Below, one piece after another: positions 1-12,448 of a stretch of 64,000 nt of DNA (its first letter is position 1; every line of letters starts with the position of its first letter). Under the pieces are notes generated by a model, which did not search any database, had not been told where the DNA came from, and saw only the letters and a program-made list of their open reading frames with translations. The stretch lies in NCBI GenBank assembly GCA_015039315.1, contig WIDE01000008.1, positions 424,721 through 488,720 of the forward strand, given 5' to 3'. Position numbers and translations under genes: made by a program. Source of the stretch: Clavulina sp. PMI_390. Taxonomy: Eukaryota; Basidiomycota; Agaricomycetes; Cantharellales; Hydnaceae.

Positions 1-1503
1 AACGACGGTCGCGCCATGTGTCCAGGAGCCGAGATTCCCGAGCACTAAGCGTATAAACGGAGAGGTTGAGAGCGGATGTTAGGAGTGACCGTTCGTGGAT
101 AATGATTGTAGTGGCAAAGGAAGGACTCATCAAAGCAGTGGAAGAGTGGGGGAACATTGCCTAGGGATGAGTGCAACTATGTTAGACGAACAAAAGAAAC
201 CGAAGCGCTTGGATCAGAGGCATGGGCAGACGTACATATTATATCTTGAGAGGTGAGATTCATGCATGCCCCAATAGAGCGACCGTTGTTCAGCAGGTTG
301 TGGTGTGTGAGCTTGAATCGCGTCAGGATCCCCATGTCAGCGAACGCGTCTCATCATCCAGGTCCGAGCAGAGCGTCGGTGGCTGATCAACGTACTGAAA
401 CTGCTTTGGGGGCTCCCGTCGTTCCACTATACGAGAGAAGTCCATGTGATCATTCAGTGTGCGTTTGGGAACGAGGAGTGAGGCATATATAGCACTCGCC
501 TCGTGAATTGTAGGTTGACCACCTCGTCTTTATCAAGGGAATTTGTTACCCTCTGCATCTCTTCGTTTGCTGAGCCGTCTTCCCGCCACACAAGCACCTC
601 GCGATAGTCAACAGCAGATGGTATACCGTCCAACTTCTCCTGAAAGTCTATCCCATTATAGGAAACGTTGTCGAGTAGGACTATCCTCCGAAGTGATGGC
701 AATGCGGAGTCCGAGATAGCATCTCCTTGCCGAGTAGAGGCAAGGGTGGGAAGGGCCTTATTCAGAAGGGAGATGTAGTCTGACGAGCGTAGACGAGGGG
801 TGATGAACAAGGTGGATACACCAGCGAGGTCCATTGCAACAATCTTGAGGATGACATCGAAGGGCACGTCAATTGAGGAGATTCATGAACAGGTTTAGAT
901 GAAGTTCATTACCATTTCGGACATGCTATAAGCTGGGTTGGTCGTGACGCTTATTGCGCCGATGCGAGCGCACGCCCACTGTAGAGTTGCATAAGCACTG
1001 TCATGAAGAGAGCAAAACGAGAAGACTCCTTGTCAATTCAGGAAGCTGAAAAAGGATCTGCCAAAAGCTTGCAGGTCGATCGAGGGAACAATTCATGACG
1101 TGACAGCAAGTAAAAGGCATGGGGAAACTGTGAGTGAGCCGCACCTGTTATTGCCCATCACAACGCCAACACGATCGCCCTTTTGAACACCCAGCTTGAC
1201 AAGGCCCCGGGCGAGAGCAGCAACGTGTCTGTCAAGTTCCTCAAATGTCCATGACAGGTAGGGCTTTTCAGTCAACGGACGAAGCGGTCCGCCATAAGGC
1301 TGACGAGGCTCATGGGTGCTGATAAGGGCAGTTGCATTAGAGAAGTCTGGCAATAGACGATCTTTGTAGAACTGAGGGAAGGTATGCTCAAGTAGCGGAG
1401 GGGTTGTGGAGCCTCTGACAAATGACGAGACAGTGCGCAATCTGGAGGGAGGCCTAGAGGCTGGTACAGCTAAGCGCCGGTGAAAAAGTCTCCCTAAAGC
1501 CAT
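1..1503 (-). CDS. Acyl-CoA synthetase (AMP-binding), 5' part, cut by window edge
   Basis: The gene starts at 1503 and runs off the left edge. The family activates carboxylic acids with ATP and CoA. Exons read on the minus strand are 1503-1145, 997-913, 843-500, 426-396, 311-236, 160-131 and about 30-1. Spliced, they give VGVVMGNNS, then AYATLQWACARIGAISVTTN, then the P-loop TSGTTGAPKAVS and LTHHNLLNNG. This matches ACSF2-like medium-chain or mitochondrial acyl-CoA synthetases. The N-terminus is Arg/Ser rich with no acidic residue in the first 35 or so, consistent with mitochondrial import (inference). The intron at 499-427 has a GC donor (AG|GCGAGT). The donor after the NVPPLFHCF exon reads ATGAGT at 130-125 where GTGAGT is expected, so this allele may be mis-spliced or use a rare donor. 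The family call is firm; functionality is less certain. Confidence 0.85.
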
Positions 1504-1523
1504 TTGTGGCTCTGATCAGTGCC

Positions 1524-1771
1524 TTAACTGTGTTTCGTAGCTGGTAGACTCGGATGCAGTCCTCTATCTTGGACCTGAAGACGAGAGCGACAGCTGAACT
1601 CGACGTGGCCGAGGAGAATGATGGGGGGCTGCCTATAAAGCATAACGTTGAGCGCCTCGCCCTGTGGGGTGGAGAGTAGCGCTGGAGATTTCGAATCACT
1701 CACCTCGGTCTTTCCCCAGACCTTGAGTGTGGGGTAGTAAGCTGGGCGGCTATACCGGCCTCCGGCCCTCA
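1524..1771 (-). CDS. Possible small gene of unknown function
   Basis: A short reading frame starts near 1771 with MRAGGRYSRPAYYPTLKVWG. It is followed by a good donor (GAG|GTGAGT) and, about 45 nt later, a CCCACAG acceptor leading into more open frame. Size, basic N-terminus and Tyr/Trp content recall small mitochondrial inner-membrane proteins, but I do not recognise a family. It lies just upstream of the acyl-CoA synthetase start on the same strand, so it could also be transcribed leader sequence of that gene. Low confidence. Confidence 0.25.
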
Positions 1772-1871
1772 TGAAAAGCGGGTTCGTTCCGCCGGCAGAC
1801 CTCTGATTGGCACGATTAATTTCCTTTTGGCAAGCGTTCGCACGCCCTGGGCCTCTCGTCACCTCATGGCT

Positions 1872-3180
1872 CTCTGAGTCTAACGACCAACATTTATCTT
1901 CCGGTTGATATCACGTACAGATGTGATCGGTATTGACCCGATCGCATTGTTACACCCTCGGCGGCGAGCTGATGGCTCTTTCTTGGAGTCACATCGGATC
2001 TAGAAATGCCTGAGCCCTCACAACCGCCAAGTTTTGGACGAATTATCTCCTTGTACAACCTGGGCGCTCGGAAAGATAATTAGTATTGCAGCCCTATTCA
2101 GCCCCTCAAGCGCGCGAAAGAAGTCTGCTTCTTCTTCGGCAAGTTGCCAGGATTATTATGCCCGTCGCGCTGACCCATAATGATTCGCCACGCGCCTGGC
2201 TAGGTAACCTGCCCTTGGATCTAATAGTTCTGTCCAGTGTTACGGCACACATACGCAACTTTGCTGATCTTCTTTTGACCGAGCAAGTCACCGAATTTGA
2301 CAGCTGCCCCCGAAAAAAAAACGAGGCTCCAAAAATGCAGGATCGCTCTCTCCACTCATGCAGTTTTGCGCGCGCGTCGCGGTACCGGTCCGAAAATCGA
2401 CAAGTGGTTGTTCAGCACGCATGCCAGACAAAAGGGACGAGGCCGTTCACTGGCATCTCTCTCACTCCTATAGACGGTAGTGTAGCATCCCCCCTGAGGA
2501 GGTTGCAAGTTACAGAAGAACAAAGAAAATCGCAATGATTCCAAAAGAAGCAGCCAATAGAAACATATCGAGCTTTCTGCCCTCCACCGAGACCCCACAG
2601 GTACAAAACCGAAGACATAGACCAATATATTATAATACGAAATAAGCATTTAAGTTGTCACTCTTGACAGTTCCCTGCCCTTCGGCGGTATGAATGGATG
2701 TACCAAACTGTAACTGAGTTTCTCAACCGAGTGTGCCCTCTTCAGCGTCCAGTGCTTCACCGAACTTTTTTCGAGTTACCCGCGAATGCGAGCTTCAAAT
2801 ATCACAAGCCGTAAAGCTTTGAAATTCAGGATAGATGCATCTCACGGAATCGGGGCCAGAAGCCGACATTGAGACATTACTGCCCATGCATGAATTCATG
2901 GAACTCGCAAAGTGTTGCGCGACATCTTTGCCCTCTGCCCCACGATTTTGAATGGTTGCTGCCACCGCTTGGAACATTCGAAGCAAGTCTAGAACGCATG
3001 GGGGCGGGGGTCGGAATATAAGAGGCGTTATCACATGGTAGGAGGGAGCAATGTAAGTGATTTGGGTGGTGGCTGTTCCAAGGTTCGGGTTGTCGCCCGT
3101 TACCGTGACCGACTCGATTCGTATTTGAACTTGGATTGAACTGTGCACCACCACACACACCACACACCGAATCAACCCTT
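1872..3180. other. Intergenic region
   Basis: No convincing gene. The 150-codon open frame on plus (2086-2538) has no recognisable motif and ordinary composition. The right end (about 3139-3180) carries a CA-rich run just before the MAP kinase promoter. Confidence 0.5.
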
Positions 3181-3189
3181 GCCACGGGC

Positions 3190-3196
3190 TATAAAA
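3190..3196 (+). promoter_or_regulatory. TATA-like element of the MAP kinase gene
   Basis: TATAAAA lies about 100 nt before the start codon at 3295 and is preceded by a CA-rich tract. Position and sequence fit a core promoter; this is inference only. Confidence 0.4.
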
Positions 3197-3294
3197 TCCC
3201 CGTCTGGTTTTCAGCGAATCGCCTCTGATTACCGATCGTTCTCCAGCATTCACCTCACCCCACTCTCCAGTCCACAACATCTCCCCTGAGTCCA

Positions 3295-5725
<2,431 letters not shown>

Positions 5726-6275
5726 GTCTGTTGTCTGACAAAGATAAAACAAAAGGAAAAAATGATTGGGATTTAGTGGTCGTGGTGCATGAAGGCAACC
5801 TGAGGTGCAACGTGTTAGGGATGGATTTCCTCTGCCCTGCACTCAGAATGGGGTCTCAACTCCCGAGCAATAACACTGACGCTCGTTTGGAACCCAAGCT
5901 TCCCTATGTACTCCTTCGGCCTTTCTTGGATCGTTTTGTTTTTATTTCATTCCAACTCTCTTGCTGTCCATGCTGCTTTTTTCGTGTCTTGCGTAGGATT
6001 TTTCCCTTGCAAGTAATGACCCCTGTGTTGCTGTACGTGTATTGATTTGATCTCATGCTCGCTATCCTTTTGCTACTCAATCTTGAAGACGTGTGTTTGC
6101 ATCTGTGTATATCCCGCTGGACTTCTGCGTCTTACCTTCGTCAGAGCATAGGTAACTCCGATGCTCAAGAGTCTCAGGTTCTGCTCCACACCGTGCTGCT
6201 TAGCGATGCTAGCATTAAATATGAGTACCGCACCGGGAGCCCACTGTGTAACCACCCTTGCAACTCCTTGACATC
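5726..6275. other. Intergenic region with repeat copy A
   Basis: Holds the 3' flank of the kinase gene. Part of it (about 5830-5950) is repeated in diverged form at about 7905-8030. No gene seen. Confidence 0.5.
5830..5950 (+). repeat. Diverged intergenic direct repeat, copy A
   Basis: Blocks such as TGCACTCAGA, GGGGTCTC, TCCCGAGC, GACGCTCG and CTCCTTCGGCCTTTCT occur in the same order here and at 7905-8030. Similarity may continue weakly to about 6120 and 8220 (a shared TATATCCCG block). The two copies flank the short-chain dehydrogenase gene. Confidence 0.7.
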
Positions 6276-7733
6276 ATGATGCTCTCCTCCTCACCGAGAG
6301 GCTTAAGAACGATTCCTTGGCGTCCACTGGCTCTGTCTCGACCCCTCAACTGTCAAGCTCTTACACCAAGCTATCGATCTCGAACTCTGTCGTCTCAAGT
6401 CAATATGTCTAGCAGTACCGCCTTCAAAGTCCAGAACCTCTACAATGTCGAGAACTGGGTGTGTGTCGTCAGCGGCGGAGGGACAGGCATCGGTAAGCGT
6501 CTTTTCACTTCAATCTGTGCCAACTTTCAAGTCTAAGCTTACGCCATGTCATACCGGGATCTCAGGACTCATGATCAGTCAAGCCCTGGCGAACAATGGG
6601 GCCAAAGTCTGTTAGTTGTTACCTTCCTACCTCGATGCGCATCTAATATGCCACTCATTCATGATCGTCTCCAGACATTCTCGGTCGTCGACGAGAGGTT
6701 CTAGAGGTCGCTATAAAGTCCCATGGCTCCGACCTCGCTCATCCTTCAGGCCAAATGATCCCTATTCAAACCGATGTGTGTTGCACGTACCCTTCCTATC
6801 TGACAGTATCGTTTCTGACCTGGCTGAGCGTATGCGCAGATTACCAGCAAGGACAATATCTCAAATCTTGTGAATGAGCTCTCGAAGAAAGAGGATCACA
6901 TTGACCTCCTTGTGAACAATGCTGGTATTTCAGAAGGAACTGTGAATGTCGAGGCAGGCGACGAAAGCGCTGAGGCGCTCAGCAAAGAGCTTTTCAACGA
7001 CTCCTGGGAGTCATGGGAGAAGATATACCGCACGAACGTCATTAGGTCCGTCATCTCCGATGGGCTGTTGCTGAGCTCGTTCATTCCGGCCGCTGATAAT
7101 CATTTTGGATGCACTTCCAGCTACTATTTCATGTCTTCTGCGTTCTTGCCTCTGCTCTCTGCTGCTACGAAAAAGCACCCAGGACGCAGTGCCGCGGTCA
7201 TCAACATTTCGTCAATCAGCGGTATTACTCGCACGACGCAGCATCATCCGAGCTACAATGTCTCGAAGGCGGCGACGATTCAGCTGAACACGATGCTCGC
7301 TCAGGAATTCTCTCGTCCTGGAGTCAAAGTCCGTGTCAACAGGTCGGTACCTTCGAGCAGGGTTGTAGCCTACTTGGTATATTTGTGTGATGTGCTCACG
7401 CACTGACGTATCTTATTTTCCTTGTAGCATCGCACCAGGCATCTTCCCGTCCGAGATGACTACGGAGGGCTCGGATGATGCTAACAAATCTCATATTCCG
7501 AGTGACGGGTATCGCGAGAAGAAGCAAATCCCGGCAGGAAGACCTGGAAAAGAGGAGGACATGGCTCAGGCTGCTCTCATGCTTGCGGTAAATGATTACT
7601 GCAATGGTCAAACGATCGCCATCGATGGCGGTTACCTCCTAGGTGAGTTTGCAGTCTTGAAGTGCATGGGTCTTACACGGTGTGATATTTTGGGTTCTCA
7701 TGTCGTTTCGCTCATCATCCAGGACACCCTTGA
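6276..7733 (+). CDS. Short-chain dehydrogenase/reductase (SDR)
   Basis: Classical SDR with a Rossmann fold, using NAD(H) or NADP(H); substrate unknown. Exons are 6276-6492, 6566-6610, 6675-6775, 6840-7045, 7121-7342, 7428-7642 and 7723-7733. The cofactor motif is SGGGTGIG (the TGxxxGIG type), the structural motif NNAG, the catalytic Ser lies in ISSISG and the YxxxK motif reads YNVSK. The C-terminal DGGYLL is typical of classical SDRs; a tiny last exon adds only GHP. I chose ATG 6276; the segment before the next Met (6405) is Arg/Ser rich and could be a mitochondrial presequence or, if 6405 is used, leader. No pathway neighbours are visible. Confidence 0.88.
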
Positions 7734-8424
7734 GTTCGAGTCACTGCTTGATTCATCCCTGTTGTTTGTACAGTTTCTGCACTATCACAGGCTTGATTTT
7801 CATACCTTTTGAAGTGCATGAAGTTCTATGTTGTTTTCTGACAGAGAAGACCGTGATAATTGAGTTGTGTGTGTGCCTGAGTATAAGCAGGACCTGAGCC
7901 ACGACGTTGCTGCACTCAGATGGGGTCTCCATTCCCGAGCTGTGAAATGGGACAGACGCTCGCCTGGAGCCTGTGCCTACCCATGTGCTCCTTCGGCCTT
8001 TCTCAAATCATTTGATTTTACACCTCCCGTCTCCATTTGGTATAATAGCGTGATTGTCGATATCGTTGGTTTGCTGGGTGTGTTCGGTAAATGATGACTA
8101 CTGGCAGTGACATGGATCCTCCTAGTCGCTATAAACATATCGACTTGATGATGTGCTCCGCTGACCCCTTATTTACTATATTCGTGGATTCTGAAAATGC
8201 ACCTGCACCTATATATATCCCGTCGTTTGAACGGCACTCATGACTTCATTTCACTGACGGCACTAGGGCCCGCAGGCATTCGCCGCGGCACCGAGGTCCC
8301 ACAAATCAACTGCCCTCGGTCTCCCCTCTGCCACACGAAGCCGACTGCGAGTGGTGTCGTATCGCCTTGCCACTCGTTTATGAAGAGAGATCAGCTCTCT
8401 TTCTGGCACTAGCAGTCATCCATC
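7734..8424. other. Intergenic region with repeat copy B
   Basis: Contains the second copy of the intergenic repeat and no gene that I can support. Confidence 0.5.
7905..8030 (+). repeat. Diverged intergenic direct repeat, copy B
   Basis: Partner of 5830-5950: the same ordered blocks with many substitutions. The age of the copies is unknown. No open reading frame is shared, so it is not an obvious gene fragment. Confidence 0.7.
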
Positions 8425-11400
8425 ATGTCGTTCTTCGCCCTCGATCGAATGTGTGAGTCCCATGGGGAGCGGAGAGAGCGGCCTCACCGCTCGTTATGCT
8501 TCCCCTCGCGCTGGCGTTCGCTGTCGTACTGACCTGCTGTTTATTTCTTCTTTGATACATGCTCGTGCCGCTCTCTTTGATCATCTAGGAGTCCTCTTTG
8601 TTGTGACTGTGTCTAAAAATGCCTCTATGAGTCGTGGACGCTGCTGACTGACCAATCCCTCCTGGCGCCTTCGTATTATGCATTACTCCTCGGTCGATAC
8701 CTGCTGGCTTTCCTTCATCATCACGCTGCCATTCTTCGCCTCAAACTTGTGTTATATCTGACCATCACCATAAATCCAATCCCTCGTCAACCGACCGACG
8801 TTATGGGTACACCCTTGCCTTGCCCTTTCCCTTCCCCTACGTAACAGGCGCCATCGCGTTGACACGCGGGACACCAACCGGGACATTCCTCTGATCGCCA
8901 ATCGCGACTATCTCAACCCTATCACTGACGCGGTCCTCCTTAATCTCGCCAACGTTAATGCCGACAATGTGGCCGAAGCCAGTGCGGGTTCGGGCAGCGG
9001 AAGTAACAAGAGGCAGACCCTATTTGGACCGTTACTAGAGCAGCCAAGGAGCGCCCCAGGTATCCACAAGAAACCCTTGCCTGTGGAGAAGAAGGTTATC
9101 GAACCAAAGATCGTCCAGGGGTGGGTGGACCGGAGCCGGGACGTGAGTGAACGATATTCCGTTCCGTCGGGTGTCGCACCTTGTGCAGGTGTAAAGATTT
9201 TCAGCTGATGTATCTCTCCTCTCACCATCCTATCCGTGCTTTGATGCGGTCCATCTCAACTGCGGGGGTTGACCACTGTTATTCTTGGGTCGCTGCCCAC
9301 GATCATACTCACACCTGCCACATCTACACAACACCGGAATCGCCACCCTCAACCTCGGGGCTTCATCCATCCGGAACTCTCACTCCCCCTATCTTATCTT
9401 CCAATGACGGTGTCAAAAAGTCTACCCAAGCCACCACAACGCTTCACGCGCTCGTCAACCTAAAAACATCCTCCCTTCGTCTCTTCCCCCTTTCCGTCTC
9501 TGCTGAGGACGCCATCGATGCATCCTCGCCTGACTCCCCGGGACCCAGTAGTTCACCTGCTCCGATCCTCCCGCACGACGCACCGCACTGCATCGAATTC
9601 CAATACGATTGTGATGCTCCCAGAGTGCGTATCTCGCTTGACGTCTACTCACGCAAGCGCCCCGATGGGAAAAGCAACAAGACGACGGTGTACAGCGGAG
9701 AGTTTGAGGGAGGCTTTGGCAAAGCTCTAAGAGTCGAGGATGGTGCTACGCTCGAGCTGAGTTTGATTCTGGCGAGCCTGCAGCGGGAGGGGGTGATGAT
9801 GCGGCAGAAGGAGGCGGCTGAGAAGGAAAAGAAGGAGAAGGAGAAGAAGGAAAAAGAGACTGAGAAGCAAAAGGCGGCTAATGCTACTACCGGAGGTGAT
9901 GGTCCTGATGAGGCAGCTGGCGATTCACCTGCGGGGGAGAACCAGGCTGGCGCTAACAATGCTGCTTCGGACTCAGAACTGGAGACGTCCCCCGGTGCTG
10001 TGGGCACGAGTGCTGGTGCCACTGGACATGATGCCACTGCTGCAAGTCGTCGTCGATTGAGTGCGTTTGCGTTCAATAAGAAGCGCCATCAGCGGAGCGA
10101 TGTCTCTGGGCCGGCGCTGCGCGTTGTGGACGTGGATGCCGTGACAGAGCCGAGTGCTGCTGGGACCAATGGAGGAACAGGGGCAGTAACCGGGAAGAAA
10201 GATGAGAAAGAGAAAGATGATGTGAACGTGAGGGTGTCCATCATGCTCGAGGCGCTCGATGAGCGAGGTTCGCCTTTTGTCATTTTCTCTCGTTGGGAGT
10301 GAACGCTCATAGGTTATCTATACGTGGTTAGGACGCTCGCTGAGGTCGGCCAACATTCAGACGACTCGCTTAGTGATCGTACGAGCTGGGAATGCTGCCA
10401 CGGCCACGAGCGCCGACTCGAGGCACTGGACTGTTCAGGTCGTTCGCCGAGACGCCACCGTACGTCTTTTCATCATTTATCATCTCCACTGCCTTTACTT
10501 ACCTGGCTCTCCGCCGTGTCTAGATTGGCGCCCATACCTTCCGCCTGCACGACATTTACGGCCTCTCCTCTTCCAAATCTGCTGCTGCTGCACCCACCGC
10601 ATCGGAGTCCACCAGCTCTCCTGTCACCACCTACCCACCAACCGCCGCCGCCGTCGATGCTGCAAATGACGCCGCGAATGAGATGAGCAGCGAGTGTGTG
10701 CTGTGCCTGTCTTCTCCGCGCGAGGTGGTGCTTCTCCCATGCCGACACCTCGTCGCGTGCAAGGACTGCGCGCTCAATATGGTGGAGTATGGCGCAGGTG
10801 GGCAGCTCGTGCAGCCTACTGAGGAGACGGTCGCGCCTGCGCCTGCTACTGGTGCTGGTGGTGATGTTGATCTGGAGGCGGGACTGGCTGCAGGAGGTGC
10901 AGGGGCAGCGGGAGGTGGAAGTGGGAGTGGGGACGCGACGCCGAATCCGGCTGTCGTGGCTGCTGCTACGTTCCCTGCTGCTGCTCCGCCGCCGAGACCG
11001 CATCGGAGAAGGAGGAGAGCAAAGGGCTGGCAGTGCCCTGTGTGTCGACAACGTGAGTCTTTCTAGAAGGTTTATTTTGTTATTTTTACGTTTGTATCTC
11101 ATGCTGACAACTGGTCATCCATGACACGCCACATTCCTGTCTGTTGCTGCGGATGTACGTTTCTCCCATTTGCCTCAGCGTACACGTCGATGCTGCGCAT
11201 CACTACTTCAACGACGAAGGATAGCACTTCGAACCTCACAACGCCACCAGTATCAACCCCGATTGCCCTTGCTCCCATGCCAGCGCCAGCTGCCCAAGGA
11301 GGAGGACTCTCGAGCATGCTATCGAATGCGCGTCCTGGGTTCCTGCGCGGGCTATCGAAGAATCCAACGACTGCATCAACGAGCACGGCTGCAGAGGCAG

Positions 11401-11765
11401 GGGTGGCTGGTGCGAGCGGGAACACTGTAGCTACCGTTGCAACCGAGGTTAAGCCGGAATCGGAGACAGAAACGAAAGCTCAAGAAGGAGACGCTACTCC
11501 GTCTGCGGAAGAAAGCCCCGTTGCTGCTGCAGCAGTACAGGAAGTAGAACCGGAATCAACACCGGAGCGGGCAGGGGAGATCGCCCTTGAACGACCCAGC
11601 GTGGAAACGGACACTGATGCTGATGCAGATACGGAGCGGGATGTGTCGGATTATCAATCTGTCCTTCAAGGGGATGAAGATGAGGATGATGGTGAGAGAT
11701 CGATCATTGCACACGCTCCTCCTGCCCCTGGCCCTGCTGCGGAGGCGGTCCACGCAACTCCGTAA
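8425..11765 (+). CDS. MGRN1-like RING-type E3 ubiquitin ligase
   Basis: Predicted E3 ligase of the mahogunin (MGRN1)/LOG2 type. The upstream exon ending at 9144 carries RDIPLIANRDYLNP. The large exon (to about 10,278) carries the MGRN1-type beta domain (LHALVNLKTSSLRL, CIEFQYDCDAPRV), broken by a Lys/Glu-rich segment (about 9800-9890) and Ala/Gly/Thr-rich disorder. The next exons give TTRLVIVRAGN, WTVQVVRRDAT and IGAHTFRLHDIYGLSS. The RING begins with CVLCLSSPREVVLLPCRH (about 10,694) and ends CPVCRQPYTSMLR across an intron (11,053-11,178); it is split by a Gly/Ala-rich insert of roughly 80 residues. The C-terminus is acidic. The 5' end is unsure: ATG 8425 needs an intron of about 400 nt, and an N-myristoylation Gly expected in some relatives is not seen. 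The splice at 10,279-10,360 has a weak donor. Confidence 0.78.
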
Positions 11766-12448
11766 GGGAGTGTCAACAACAGTGCTCGGTACCAAAACAC
11801 GGCCGGTATGCATGAATGGCATTATGGGACGAGCCCATAGTAGTTATCAATTTCGACAGTTCATCTCTCTCTGTTTCTTTCGCTTTCTGTACGTGGCGCG
11901 CGATGCCGTTATGTGTTCACTATATTTTTCTGTGCTTTGGAGAGCCACTCTATTTGAGCGCTTGGTTGTATTTCTATCACTTAGTTGGGCCATGTGACGA
12001 GATTCTTTTCTGAATCGATCAGTTCCTAGCCCCCGGAACGGCCTGTGGTATTCGTCAGTGGAGTAGGAAAGACCTCGACTGCGATGATGATGATGATGTC
12101 AGGCCATGCGGATGGTTAAGCCAGCTCCAGTGACTCCATGAAATGGTACCGTTATCATTGTAAAAAGGAGGGTGCTGGAGGGAAAAGAAGACGGGGGCAG
12201 TTTGGCCAGAGCCACTGTGGCCCTCCACTATGCTTTACGTCACTAATATGTCTGTAAGCGCTGTGTCCAAACACGAGCTGCCGTTTGGCGAGTAAGCGGA
12301 CGTAAAGAGCATCAGGGCCTGTCAGTTTCCTCCTCTCCCTGTCACTTGTTGGTCACTCGTACCACTCCTGGGGTCAGCCCTCTGTCTACCACTGCCACTG
12401 TGGTGTCCCTCTACTCCACTCCGCCCTTCATTGTTGTGAAGCGCGACC
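11766..12448. other. Intergenic region
   Basis: No gene seen. A GATGATGATGATGATG run lies near 12,083-12,100. The last 150 nt are pyrimidine-rich, as expected just before a fungal start codon. Confidence 0.45.

Noticed and set aside
2086..2538. 150-codon plus frame between the acyl-CoA synthetase and kinase genes
   Set aside because: No homology signal, no splice logic and overlapping minus frames; chance ORF is likelier.
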